A stretch of DNA of 64,000 bases from JACQFK01 sp964619955 (GCA_964619955.1 CAZUJF010000009.1:98647-162646); one strand, 5' to 3'. Shown: positions 19,494-28,325, counted from the first letter of the stretch. Made by a program: numbers and translations. The notes: a model not told the origin generated them from the letters alone.

Positions 19494-19781
19494 CTACCCG
19501 ATGACGGCCAGGATCTCGGACTCGTTGATGATCTTCAGCTCCTTGCCGTCGACCTTCACGTCCGAGCCGCCGTACTTGGAATAGATCACGGTGTCGCCGA
19601 CCTTCACCGCGACGTCGACCACGCGCCCGTTGGGGAGCAGGCGGCCGCCGCCGGTGGCGAGGACCTTGCCCTTGGTGGACTTCTCCTTGGCGGTGTCGGG
19701 CAGCAGGATGCCGCCGGCCGTCTTGGACTCGGCCTCCAGGGGCTCGATGACGACGTTGTCGCTGAGGGGCTTGAGTTTCAT
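19494..19781 (-). CDS. groES: co-chaperonin GroES
   Basis: 95 residues, standard length. MKLKPLSDNVVIEPLEAE is the first strand, GGILLPDTAKEKSTKGKV contains the mobile loop that docks on GroEL, and VIYSKYGGSDVKVDGKE is the base region. The start at 19781 has a perfect GGAGG 8 nt upstream; a longer reading to 19802 would begin inside that site. The gene sits between two groEL genes (26 nt and 33 nt gaps). Confidence 0.95.
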   Translation of the reverse strand: MKLKPLSDNVVIEPLEAESKTAGGILLPDTAKEKSTKGKVLATGGGRLLPNGRVVDVAVKVGDTVIYSKYGGSDVKVDGKELKIINESEILAVIG

Positions 19782-19807
19782 CTGAAATCCTCCGTTATTC
19801 AATCAGG

Positions 19808-21439
<1,632 letters not shown>

Positions 21440-21513
21440 GGATAGTCTCCGACAGTCGTCGACAATGCCAGACGGCCCGTACAACGCAAAGAACGTGCCA
21501 CCTGGGAGGGGAA

Positions 21514-21542
21514 GAGATACCCCATAACCCCTTAGAAGTCAA
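21514..21542 (-). promoter_or_regulatory. sigma70-type promoter of the chaperone operon
   Basis: On the minus strand TTGACT (21537-21542), 17-nt spacer, TATCTC (21514-21519), 74 nt before the groEL start. No CIRCE (TTAGCACTC-N9-GAGTGCTAA) or other familiar heat-shock operator is present. Confidence 0.6.
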
Positions 21543-21580
21543 GACATTGTCCGGCAGGACTGGGTCCATGGGGGGAGCCG

Positions 21581-21611
21581 TGTCAGTTTGGCAGGCTTCG
21601 GCAGGCTGACA
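21581..21611. promoter_or_regulatory. TGTCAG...CTGACA dyad upstream of the chaperone promoter
   Basis: TGTCAG at 21581-21586 and CTGACA at 21606-21611 form inverted arms around a GGCAG direct repeat (TTTGGCAG, TTCGGCAG). It lies 38 nt upstream of the -35 box and just before the terminator of the neighbouring gene. It may be an operator or activator site, but no known regulator is assigned. Confidence 0.35.
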
Positions 21612-21612
21612 T

Positions 21613-21661
21613 GAAAAAGGCCGCCACACCCAGGTCCCTTATGGACCCGAACGTGGCGGCC
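21613..21661 (-). terminator. intrinsic terminator of the FlgM-like gene
   Basis: Stem of 9 bp (21619-21627 with 21653-21661) topped by an inner GGTCC/GGACC helix, followed on the minus strand by CCTTTTT. It separates the FlgM-like gene from the chaperone promoter. Confidence 0.85.
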
Positions 21662-21679
21662 CTCTCTATGCGATGAAGC

Positions 21680-21970
21680 TCACTCCGGGATGTCGGAGTT
21701 CTCGAGGGCGAACTTCTCCAAGGCCGCTTCCAGGCGCTGCTCCGTGTCGAATTTGCCCGTTTCCATGAGGTGTTTGACTTCGTTGACGCGGTCCATGCGG
21801 ACCGCCGGCAGGCTGAGGGCCTTCGAGATCAGCCGGCCGGGGCCGGAGAGATCGACTTTGTCCGCCCCGCCGGCGCGCGCGCTGTACGCGGCGGCCGCCG
21901 TCCGGTGGATCCTCTGGGCTCCGGGAATGCTGTTCATTCCGCCCACGCCGCCCGTTGCGCCGATATCCAT
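21680..21970 (-). CDS. small FlgM-like (anti-sigma-28 family) protein
   Basis: 96 residues. The N-terminus is disordered (Gly/Ala/Ser), then DKVDLSGPGRLISKAL and VRMDRVNEVKHLMETGKFDTEQRLEAALEKF. The pattern DKV.LS, then R.D+V..+K..+..G.+ and a final Ala-rich amphipathic helix is that of FlgM, which holds the flagellar sigma factor FliA. A good GGAG site lies about 10 nt before the ATG. No flagellar genes are nearby, so it could control a different sigma factor. Assignment rests on the C-terminal half only. Confidence 0.6.
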   Translation of the reverse strand: MDIGATGGVGGMNSIPGAQRIHRTAAAAYSARAGGADKVDLSGPGRLISKALSLPAVRMDRVNEVKHLMETGKFDTEQRLEAALEKFALENSDIPE

Positions 21971-22168
21971 GCGATTTTCTCCGTTTACACAACCCCTCGG
22001 TGTCCAGGGGTCCCCTGACCCCCGGCGCTGGTGGCATCCCCGGATGCCATAGATATCATCGGACGACTTTCGACGCCGCTTGAATCAAATGTTCCGACAT
22101 CCCGAAAAATCATGCGGTAGACTAAGCCTCAGCGTTGCTTCCACCTTGATTCACCCTTCTCCCCCCCC

Positions 22169-22174
22169 TATACT
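22169..22174 (+). promoter_or_regulatory. -10 hexamer TATACT, leaderless-type promoter
   Basis: TATACT with 7 nt to the ATG at 22182; no ribosome-binding site in between. Confidence 0.5.
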
Positions 22175-22181
22175 CGGCCCC

Positions 22182-22844
22182 ATGAAGACGTTTGTATCCG
22201 CCCTCCTGATCACGCTGGCCGCCGCTTCCGGGCTGGGCGCCCAGGAGCAGGATCCCGACGAGCTCAAACAGCGGATCCTGGAAAAGGTCCGCGCGAAGCT
22301 CGCGGCGGAGCGCACCCAGCTCCTGCAGCGGATCGAGAAGATCATCGACGAGGAGCTCGGCAAGGCCGCGCCGGCCGCCCCCAAGGCCGCGCCGGATGCG
22401 CGCGTCCGCGAACTGGAACGACGGATGCGCCTGCTCGAGGAGCAGAAGGAGACCATCGCGGCGGAGATCGAGCGCGAGAAGCGCCTGGCCGCCGACGAGG
22501 CCCTGCGCCAGGAGGCCAAGAAGGACGGCCCCCACGACGCCGAGGAAGCCGGGCAGATGTTCGAGAACGCGCTGGAGCTGCACGACAAGGAGAAGAACTT
22601 CCGCGAGGCCGTGAAGCTCTTCAAGCGGATCTACTACAACTTCCCGCGCACGCGGCTGGGATCGATCTCGGCGTACAACGTGGCCTGCGGCTACGCGCTC
22701 GCCGGACAGAAGGAAGAAGCGATAGATTGGCTGGAACTTTCCGTGAAAGCCGGATATAACGACTTCGACCACCTGCGCAAGGATCCCGACCTTGACTCCT
22801 TGCGCAACGAGAAGCGCTACAAGAAGCTTCTCACGGATCGCTAA
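22182..22844 (+). CDS. secreted coiled-coil/TPR protein of unknown function
   Basis: 220 residues. The signal peptide MKTFVSALLITLAAASGLGAQ is clear. Residues about 25-125 are highly charged and helical (ELKQRILEKVRAKLAAERTQ, VRELERRMRLLEEQ), a likely coiled coil. The C-terminal part is TPR-like (GQMFENALELHDKEKNFREA, FPRTRLGSISAYNVACGYAL) and closes with DPDLDSLRNEKRYKKLL, the usual last repeat of periplasmic TPR proteins. It probably mediates protein contacts in the periplasm. No enzymatic domain. The tRNA gene follows after 17 nt. Confidence 0.75.
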   Translation: MKTFVSALLITLAAASGLGAQEQDPDELKQRILEKVRAKLAAERTQLLQRIEKIIDEELGKAAPAAPKAAPDARVRELERRMRLLEEQKETIAAEIEREKRLAADEALRQEAKKDGPHDAEEAGQMFENALELHDKEKNFREAVKLFKRIYYNFPRTRLGSISAYNVACGYALAGQKEEAIDWLELSVKAGYNDFDHLRKDPDLDSLRNEKRYKKLLTDR

Positions 22845-22861
22845 CGCGACTCACCTTTAAT

Positions 22862-22939
22862 CGGGGCGTGGCTCAGTCTGGCTAGAGCGCTTGCTTCGGG
22901 AGCAAGAGGCCGTGGGTTCAAATCCCGCCGCCCCGACCA
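22862..22939 (+). tRNA. tRNA-Pro (anticodon CGG)
   Basis: Full cloverleaf: acceptor CGGGGCG/CGCCCCG, D stem GCTC/GAGC, anticodon stem CTTGC/GCAAG with loop TTCGGGA (anticodon CGG, reading CCG), T stem GTGGG/CCCGC with TTCAAAT, discriminator A and an encoded CCA (22937-22939). Confidence 0.95.
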
Positions 22940-23042
22940 TCCGCCTTCGCCCGCCGAAGGCGGGCAGGAAGGCGGATGCCCCGCCGTAGCGCCACCCCAA
23001 AGATGCGCGAAGGCGGGCTTCCCGATCCGGCGGGCTACGGCG
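22938..23042. repeat. nested inverted repeats downstream of tRNA-Pro
   Basis: First structure: CATCCGCCTT (22938-22947, sharing the CA of the tRNA end) pairs with AAGGCGGATG (22969-22978), and inside it GCCCGCC pairs with GGCGGGC. Second: CGCCGTAGC (22982-22990) pairs with GCTACGGCG (23034-23042). GAAGGCGGGC occurs in both (22956, 23009). It may serve as terminator or be a small mobile-type repeat seated at the tRNA end. Confidence 0.6.
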
Positions 23043-23096
23043 TGATGTCCCCTCAAATCCGGCTCCGGCCACAACTTCTCCGATCGCCACTTCTGG

Positions 23097-23102
23097 TAAG
23101 AT
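23097..23102 (+). promoter_or_regulatory. -10 hexamer TAAGAT, leaderless-type promoter
   Basis: TAAGAT with 6 nt to the ATG at 23109; fits the spacing seen at other single genes. Confidence 0.4.
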
Positions 23103-23108
23103 TTCCCC

Positions 23109-23615
23109 ATGATCGACCGCGCGGCACGGGACCAGGCCGCCGCCGTCATCGCCGACTACCTCGCGCTCAAGATCCATCCGCGCGATCTCGAGAAGGCCTA
23201 TCCGCCGAAGAGCGAGGATCCAGCCCTCCGCGCCATCGGCTCCTGCCTCTGGTTCCACTACGACGACGTCGGCCCCCGCCAGGCCGCGGTGCCCCCGATC
23301 AAGCCCGAAGCCCGAAAAGTCCTCGAACGCTGCCTCGCCTTCCTCCGCTCCGACGAAGAGTACCGCTGGCCCGTCAAAAGCCTGATCTCGTTCCGCGCCC
23401 TCCTCCTCCACCCGCTGATCTCGGGACTCCTCCTGCTGCTCGCCCTCACCGGCACCCGGAACTCCTGGGGCGATCTTTGGTCCCCTTGGGACCTCATCGC
23501 CGCCCCCGTCCTCTGGATCCTCCTGCTCCGCCTCCGCAACGCCCTCGAAGTCCGCCGCACCCGCGCCCTCCGCGCCCACGGCGACCCCGAGGCCTGGCCC
23601 TTCCTGTCGAAGTAG
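23109..23615 (+). CDS. small membrane protein of unknown function
   Basis: 168 residues. The first 90 are soluble (AADYLALKIHPRDLEKAYPP-like character, with FHYDDVGPRQ and ARKVLERCLAFLRSDEEYRW). Two hydrophobic segments follow at about 97-115 (LLLHPLISGLLLLLAL) and 122-140 (LIAAPVLWILLLRLR), and a basic C-terminal tail ends at PFLSK. I do not recognise the family. It stands alone between the tRNA repeats and a second inverted repeat. Confidence 0.6.
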   Translation: MIDRAARDQAAAVIADYLALKIHPRDLEKAYPPKSEDPALRAIGSCLWFHYDDVGPRQAAVPPIKPEARKVLERCLAFLRSDEEYRWPVKSLISFRALLLHPLISGLLLLLALTGTRNSWGDLWSPWDLIAAPVLWILLLRLRNALEVRRTRALRAHGDPEAWPFLSK

Positions 23616-23675
23616 GCGTCAGGCGGAAGGCGAAAGGCGTGGATATTGCACGCCTCTCGCCTCTCGCCTAACGCC
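23615..23675. repeat. 27-bp imperfect inverted repeat (AGGCG-rich)
   Basis: Left arm 23615-23641 and right arm 23649-23675 are reverse complements with about four mismatches and a 7-nt loop. Both arms are built of AGGCGNA-type heptamers repeated two to three times. It starts in the stop codon of the upstream gene. It could be a transcription end or a dispersed REP-like element. Confidence 0.6.
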
Positions 23676-23762
23676 CTGCCCCCTGCACAAGAAAGGATTG
23701 AAACCCGCCCCCTCCTCGGGGATCATGGACGCCCAGGGGACGAGCTTGGGAGGGATGATTTT

Positions 23763-24290
23763 ATGCTGACCTTCACGCTGACCGAGGCCGGACAGACCCG
23801 CACGCTGAAGCTTCCCCAGGACGAGATCATCATCGGACGCGCGCGCGGAAACGCCGTCGTCGTGCGCAACATCAAGGCGTCCCGCAAACACGCCCGCATC
23901 GAACGCACGGGCGGGATCTACCAGGTCACCGACCTGGACTCCGGCAACGGCACCAAGGTCAACGGCGAGAAGATCAGCTTCCACACCCTCGACAAAGGCG
24001 ACGAGATCCGCATCGGCGACGCCGTCCTCGTCCTCAAGTCCATCGACGACGCCGTCGAAATGGACGCCGGCAACGCCGCTGACGAGACGGACATGAACCT
24101 CAAGCTGCCCCCCATCGACAACGCCGAGACCGAGGTCGAGGTCAAATCGGTGCCCCAGAAGCTGGCGGCGAAGCCCGCGGCGAAAGCGGCTCCGGCCCCC
24201 GCCAAGCCGGCGATCAAGCTCGAGCTCAAGAAGCCTGCCGCGGCCGCCCCGGCGGCGAAGCCGGGGCTCGGCCTGCGCTTCAAGAAATAG
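23763..24290 (+). CDS. FHA-domain protein with Ala/Lys/Pro-rich tail
   Basis: 175 residues. A complete forkhead-associated domain occupies residues 1-95: IIIGRARGNAVVV (GR motif), SRKHARIER (S..H motif), DLDSGNGTKVNGEKI (NG.. motifs) and GDEIRIGDAVLVL. FHA domains bind phosphothreonine peptides. The tail from about 120 is low complexity (KLAAKPAAKAAPAPAKPAI-type), basic and probably disordered. GGGAGG about 10 nt upstream of the ATG sets the start. No Ser/Thr kinase is nearby, so the partner is unknown. The end overlaps the convergent gene by 11 bases. Confidence 0.85.
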   Translation: MLTFTLTEAGQTRTLKLPQDEIIIGRARGNAVVVRNIKASRKHARIERTGGIYQVTDLDSGNGTKVNGEKISFHTLDKGDEIRIGDAVLVLKSIDDAVEMDAGNAADETDMNLKLPPIDNAETEVEVKSVPQKLAAKPAAKAAPAPAKPAIKLELKKPAAAAPAAKPGLGLRFKK

Positions 24291-24930
24291 CGCCCTGGGC
24301 CGCCCCGGCGGCGAAGTCCAGCAGCTCGGCGCGCAGGTCCGGCGTGCGCTGGACGAAGTCCGTCACGATGCGCCGCACGTCCTCCGGAAACTCCGGATGC
24401 CACAGGGCCAGCCCGTGCAGGGCCCCCTCTCGAACCGCGTCGTGGGGGATCTCCAGCGTGCGCTCCATCACCGCCAGGCAGGCCTTGCCGAAGAAGGCGG
24501 CCTCGTCGGACCAGAAGCGGGCGGAGAACGGGACCGCGTCCCACCAGAGGAAACAGATCTCGTTCAGGGGCTTGCCGGGTTCCCGCAGGTGCGTCAGCGC
24601 GGGACTGCAGCGCTTCGCAAAGAGATCCCGGAACAGGTGCTCGATCGCATGCAGCGCCTTGAGCCGCGGCGCCTGCGGCAGCATCGGATCGCCGAGCGCC
24701 TGAAGGTAATCCGCCGCGCTCACGAGATACCAGAGCCCCTGCGCCGCGCGCTCGTCCGGCAGCCCGTCCAGCAGCTCCCCCGCCTGCTCGAAGAGCCGCC
24801 CCAGCGCCTCCACGGCCTGCGCGGGCGGCAGCCTCAGGACCGCGGCGTCGGACGCCCAATACCACTCGGGGTCCGCGACCGGGTGGTCGAAGACGTGCAG
24901 CAGCCAGTCCTGGAACTCGCGGTCCTTCAA
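24280..24930 (-). CDS. conserved-looking soluble protein of unknown function, coupled to the aldolase gene
   Basis: 216 residues from a TTG start that overlaps the aldolase stop codon (TTGA), so it is translationally coupled. Features: REFQDWLLHVFDHP at the start, mostly helical with many Trp, LKALHAIEHLFRDLFAKRC, then EICFLWWDAVPFSARFW, and IPHDAVREGALHGLALWHPEF near the end. The last helices resemble a HEAT-like repeat. No signal peptide or membrane segment. I do not recognise the family. Its position after dgoA/dgoK could be accidental. Confidence 0.65.
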   Translation of the reverse strand: MKDREFQDWLLHVFDHPVADPEWYWASDAAVLRLPPAQAVEALGRLFEQAGELLDGLPDERAAQGLWYLVSAADYLQALGDPMLPQAPRLKALHAIEHLFRDLFAKRCSPALTHLREPGKPLNEICFLWWDAVPFSARFWSDEAAFFGKACLAVMERTLEIPHDAVREGALHGLALWHPEFPEDVRRIVTDFVQRTPDLRAELLDFAAGAAQGAIS

Positions 24931-25562
24931 GACGAGACCTGCCAGGCCTGGGCGAAGCGCGCCGCCTGCTCCCGGAACCAGCCCCAGTTTTTCGCCGCCA
25001 CCTGCTTGGCGTCGAAGAGCGGGCCGCCGACGCCGACGGCGTCCGCCCCCGCCTTCCGGAACGCGGGCAGCGTCTCCACCGTCACGCCGCCCGTCGGCAT
25101 CATCGGGATCTCCGGGAACGGCGCCTTGAGCGCCTTCACGTGCCCCGGCCCCAGCTGGTCGGCCGGGAAGATCTTCACCATCGTCGCGCCGAGCGACCAC
25201 GCGGTCAGCACCTCGGTCGGCGTCAGCGCGCCCGGCATCACGGGGATCTTCCGCTCCACGCAGGCGCGGATCACGTCCGGGACCACCGCCGGCGTCACGA
25301 TGAAGTCCGATCCCGCCGCGAGGGCCTCGTCCAGCGTCTTCAGGTTCGTCACGGTCCCCGCGCCCACGTTCGCCCGCGGGCCGCAGATCTCGCGGACGAG
25401 GCGGATCAGGTCCGCCGCGCCCTTCGTGTTCATCGTGACCTCGATCGTGGAGAGCCCGCCGTCGACGACCGCGGGCACCAGCTGCTCGACTTCGGCGCGG
25501 CCGAAAAAGCGCAGGATCCCGACCACCGGCAGCTTCTTGAAGAGCTCGTGATTGAAGGCCAT
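24927..25562 (-). CDS. 2-dehydro-3-deoxy-phosphogluconate / 6-phosphogalactonate aldolase
   Basis: 211 residues, the standard length of class I KDPG/KDPGal aldolases. It has VVGILRFFG at the N-terminus, the catalytic Glu in STIEVTMNT, VGAGTVTNLKTLDEALAAGSDF, the FIVTPAV strand and the Schiff-base Lys in ATMVKIFPAD, then MMPTGGV for phosphate. The reaction splits 2-keto-3-deoxy-6-phospho-sugar acid to pyruvate and glyceraldehyde-3-phosphate. The kinase upstream (1 nt gap) is of the galactonate type, so the KDPGal (dgoA) role is favoured over eda. Cytoplasmic. Confidence 0.92.
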   Translation of the reverse strand: MAFNHELFKKLPVVGILRFFGRAEVEQLVPAVVDGGLSTIEVTMNTKGAADLIRLVREICGPRANVGAGTVTNLKTLDEALAAGSDFIVTPAVVPDVIRACVERKIPVMPGALTPTEVLTAWSLGATMVKIFPADQLGPGHVKALKAPFPEIPMMPTGGVTVETLPAFRKAGADAVGVGGPLFDAKQVAAKNWGWFREQAARFAQAWQVSS

Positions 25563-25563
25563 G

Positions 25564-26469
25564 TCATTTCCCCGCGAGGATGCGTTCCAGAATCACGGAC
25601 TGCCCGAGCACGGCGAGCGGCTCCGCCTCGATCATCGAGAGGCGCGAGGCGAGGCCGAGGGCCTCCGCCGCCGCCCGGTACGGACCGCGCAGGCGTTCGC
25701 CTGCACAGAGGAGGATCGAGGCGTCGATCGATTTCAGGGCGGCGAGTTCCGCGCCGATCAAGAGGCCGCTGAGGTAGGAAGCGTTGGATTCCGGCCCCAC
25801 CCGATCCAGCACCTGGCGGGTGCGGACCCGGAAAAGGGCCGAGGAGAGCGGAAGTTTCACCGCGTCCTTCACCCCCTCGACGAAGGGGATCGCATCGAGG
25901 CTCGCATCCGCCGTCACCGAATGGCGGAGCACGCTCTGGCGCGCCAGCAGATCGAAGAGCTCGCCCGTCATGAACGTGCGGAAGCCCATCACGCCGCCCG
26001 GGATGAGATCCACGTGTTTCGAATGGGTTCCGGGCAGGACCATGACGGCCTCAAAGCGCAAGGAAGGCCCCAGCAGCGCCGCGGCGCCCAGGATCTCGGT
26101 CTCCTCCCCCCTCAGGACGTCCGTGTCCGTCTGCAGTCCCGAGACGAGATAGACGCCGGGTTCGACTTCGTCCCAGACCACGTCGCGCCCGTCCAGCGCG
26201 AAGGGCACGCGCGCGTACGGCAGCGGCTTCCAGCCGAGCGTGGAGCTCGCCATGCCCGAGACGACGACAGGCAGGCCCGCGGGCGCGCCCAGCTTCGCCA
26301 GGCCCGCGTGCAGGGTCTCGCGAAAGAGCGCGGCGCGGTCGCCGCCCCGGGCCGCGAGGGGCGCGGTCCCGGAATCCGTCTTGAGCTCGCCCCGCACCTC
26401 GCGTCCGATCACGTGACGCAGGCGGAAATGGGTCGTGCCCCAGTCGCAGCCGACGAATTCCCGGGTCAT
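25564..26469 (-). CDS. dgoK: 2-dehydro-3-deoxygalactonokinase
   Basis: 301 residues. It has the DgoK signature set: FVGCDWGTTHFRLR at the N-terminus (ASKHA-type phosphate loop), VVVSGMASSTLGW, PLPYARVPF, EPGVYLVSGLQTD, VLRGEETEILGA, VMVLPGTHSKHV and FRTFMTGELFDLL. It phosphorylates 2-keto-3-deoxygalactonate at C6, giving the substrate of the downstream aldolase. Together they form the last two steps of the De Ley-Doudoroff (galactonate) path. No dehydratase (dgoD) or transporter is adjacent; the divergent exporter is a TauE-type. Confidence 0.92.
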   Translation of the reverse strand: MTREFVGCDWGTTHFRLRHVIGREVRGELKTDSGTAPLAARGGDRAALFRETLHAGLAKLGAPAGLPVVVSGMASSTLGWKPLPYARVPFALDGRDVVWDEVEPGVYLVSGLQTDTDVLRGEETEILGAAALLGPSLRFEAVMVLPGTHSKHVDLIPGGVMGFRTFMTGELFDLLARQSVLRHSVTADASLDAIPFVEGVKDAVKLPLSSALFRVRTRQVLDRVGPESNASYLSGLLIGAELAALKSIDASILLCAGERLRGPYRAAAEALGLASRLSMIEAEPLAVLGQSVILERILAGK

Positions 26470-26556
26470 GGAACCCCAGCGTACAGGGCGGAGGCCCGGG
26501 GGTAAAGCTCCGGTTCTCCTTTACCCGTCCCCTTCCCGCGACTACTCTTGCACCCC

Positions 26557-27354
26557 ATGCCCGAGATACCCGCCGGTGTTTCGCCGGGGCTCTACTACCT
26601 CTGCATCGGCGCGGCCGTGCTCGTCACGGGGATCAGCAAGGCGGGCTTCGGGGGCGGCATCGGCATCGTCGCGATCCCCCTGATGAGCCTGGTGCTGCCG
26701 CCGCAGCACATGCTGGGCCTCACGCTGCCGCTGCTCATCGCGGCGGATGCGCTGAGCAGCCTGCACCACCTGCGGGCCTACGAGCTGCGGCTGATGAAAC
26801 CGTTGCTTTGGGGGGCGGCCGTCGGGATCCTCCTGGGCTCGGCGGCGTTCTGGGCGCTGAAGCAGTCGGACCCCGTCCGGGTGCAGAAGCTGCTCTCGGG
26901 CCTGATCGGCGGGATCTGCCTGCTTTTCGTCGGGGTCCAGGTCTGGGGGCTGACGGGGCGCCGGGTGCCGACGCTGCCGTCCGGCACGGGCTCGAGCGTG
27001 GGGGTGGGCGCGCTCGCCGGGTTCGTCTCCACGCTTAGCCACGCGGCGGGCCCGCTGGTGACGCTGTACCTGCTCCAGGAGAAGTTGGAGAAGCGCAAGC
27101 TGGTCGGGACGCTGGTGCTGTTCTTCCTGATCGTGAACGTCTCGAAGGTCCCGACGTTCGTGGCGCTGGACCTGATCAACGCCCGGACGCTGCGGGACTC
27201 CGTCTGGTTCGTGCCGCTGATCCCGCTCGGGACGCTGATCGGGGCCTGGATGCACCAGCGGGTCCCCGAGAAGCCCTTCGCGGCGATCCTCTACATCGCG
27301 GCCGCGCTCACCGCCGGCCACATGATCCGCTCGGCGCTGACGCCGCCCCTTTAA
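26557..27354 (+). CDS. TauE/SafE-family membrane exporter
   Basis: 265 residues, about 8 membrane segments arranged as two repeats. The first repeat has LVTGISKAGFGGGIGIVAIPL (the G.G.GGG..P pattern of the family) and LTLPLLIAADALSSLHHL; the second has GALAGFVSTLSHAAGPLVTLYLL. The family includes sulfite, sulfoacetate and other anion exporters. The true substrate is not visible. ATG at 26557 is used; TACTCT 8 nt upstream fits the leaderless pattern. Confidence 0.88.
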   Translation: MPEIPAGVSPGLYYLCIGAAVLVTGISKAGFGGGIGIVAIPLMSLVLPPQHMLGLTLPLLIAADALSSLHHLRAYELRLMKPLLWGAAVGILLGSAAFWALKQSDPVRVQKLLSGLIGGICLLFVGVQVWGLTGRRVPTLPSGTGSSVGVGALAGFVSTLSHAAGPLVTLYLLQEKLEKRKLVGTLVLFFLIVNVSKVPTFVALDLINARTLRDSVWFVPLIPLGTLIGAWMHQRVPEKPFAAILYIAAALTAGHMIRSALTPPL

Positions 27355-27361
27355 AACACCA

Positions 27362-27591
27362 GGGGCCGGCCGGTCGTTTTTCCGCGACCGGCCGGCCCTC
27401 AGGCACGTCAATATTTCCGCCGAGACAGGCTTTGCGGGAGAGTTGGGATTAGCGCAGCCTCGACGGACAGCTGGGGTGGGGTATTAGGGCTAAGTAATCA
27501 AGTCCCCTGTTCCGGGGCGGACGATGGGCGGGGAGGTATGCGCCTTGAAACAACCCCTCTCTCCGACCACTGTTGTGCCCCTCTCTAACCG
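27362..27591 (-). ncRNA. candidate structured non-coding RNA (about 230 nt)
   Basis: No coding frame of note, yet the stretch begins 7 nt after a near-perfect promoter (27598-27625) and ends in the strong hairpin at 27363-27398. Local stems can be drawn on the minus strand: ACAAC with GTTGT around a GGAGAGAGGG segment, GTCCGCCC with GGGGAC, and ATTA with TAAT. Size and promoter strength resemble housekeeping RNAs such as 6S RNA. I see no SRP Alu/GGAA loop, no RNase P core and no tmRNA ends, and cannot show a 6S central bubble. Boundaries are estimates. Confidence 0.45.
27363..27398. terminator. strong 14-bp GC hairpin (possibly bidirectional terminator)
   Basis: 27363-27376 pairs perfectly with 27385-27398 around an 8-nt loop. 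It is 8 nt after the TauE stop codon on the plus strand. On the minus strand it is followed by TGGTGTTTT and would end the candidate ncRNA. Confidence 0.75.
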
Positions 27592-27597
27592 TTGCGA

Positions 27598-27625
27598 ATT
27601 ATAAACTACAAAGTGCGTTTGTCAA
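27598..27625 (-). promoter_or_regulatory. near-consensus sigma70 promoter
   Basis: Minus strand TTGACA (27620-27625), 16-nt spacer, TATAAT (27598-27603): both hexamers are perfect, the best promoter in the window. It sits just past the response-regulator stop and points into 230 nt without a gene. Confidence 0.8.
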
Positions 27626-27644
27626 GTGTGCAAACGTAATTTAT

Positions 27645-28325
27645 CTACAAACAGGCCGCATTCTTGAATCGGTACCCGATCCCCCGCAGCGTCTCGATGC
27701 ACTGCCCCGCGGTGCCCAGCTTCGAGCGCAGCGCCGCCACGTGCACGTCCACGGCGCGGTCCGCCCCCACCGGGATCTGGCGCCGCGTCACCGCGCGCCC
27801 GGGCGGGCTGAACAGCCGCCGCATGATCTCGAGTTCGCTCGCCGTCAGAGGATGCGCGTTGGGCTTGATCAGCTCCCCCCGCTCCAGGTCCACCGTCACC
27901 GGCCCCACCTGCAGCAGGGACTCCAGGCGCCCCCGCCCCGTCCAGCGCAGCAGCGCGCCCAGGCGCATCGAGAACTCCGCCTCGGAGAACGGGAAGAAGA
28001 GCACGTTGACGGCGCCCTCCTCGAGCCCCGCCGAGACCTCCTCCTCCTGCCCCCGCAGCGCGGTCAGGAGCACCGGCAGCGTCAGCGGCGCGGCCACCGC
28101 CTCCGCGTCGCGCCTCAGCAGCGCCACCAGCTCGCGGCCGCTCATGTCCGGCAGCGAGACCCTCGTGATGAAGACGTCCGGACGGCGCTGGCGGATGCGG
28201 CGCAGCGCGTCCTCCCCGCTGCGCGACCCCGTGAAGGCGTAGCCCGCCCCTTCCAGGGTGCGCCGGAGGAACGAAATGACCGTGGTGTCGGGATCAGCGA
28301 CGAGAACCGAAACGGCGACCGACAT
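27645..28325 (-). CDS. OmpR-type response regulator with degenerate receiver
   Basis: 226 residues. The receiver domain spans about 5-122, the winged-helix Trans_reg_C domain about 135-226 (VTVDLERGELI, LTASELEIMRRLFSPPGRAVTRRQI, VDVHVAALRSKLG, IETLRGIGYRF). In the receiver the phospho-acceptor Asp is replaced: FITRVSLPDMSG has Thr54-Arg55 where LLDVMLPDMDG is usual, and the conserved Lys is Phe (LFFPF instead of LTKPF). One acidic residue pair remains (ADPD). Such pseudo-receivers work without phosphorylation. No histidine kinase adjoins it. It follows serA by 86 nt. Confidence 0.88.
   Translation of the reverse strand: MSVAVSVLVADPDTTVISFLRRTLEGAGYAFTGSRSGEDALRRIRQRRPDVFITRVSLPDMSGRELVALLRRDAEAVAAPLTLPVLLTALRGQEEEVSAGLEEGAVNVLFFPFSEAEFSMRLGALLRWTGRGRLESLLQVGPVTVDLERGELIKPNAHPLTASELEIMRRLFSPPGRAVTRRQIPVGADRAVDVHVAALRSKLGTAGQCIETLRGIGYRFKNAACL

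Noticed and set aside
21440..21612. CIRCE/HrcA operator before groEL
   Set aside because: No TTAGCACTC/GAGTGCTAA arms present.
22841..23149. Reading frame of about 100 codons on the minus strand over the tRNA (contains GRRDLNPRPLAPEAS)
   Set aside because: This peptide is a translation of the tRNA gene and its repeats, a well-known annotation artefact.
27362..27591. 6S, RNase P, SRP or tmRNA as a firm name for the candidate RNA
   Set aside because: None of the diagnostic motifs could be shown by eye; left as an unnamed candidate.
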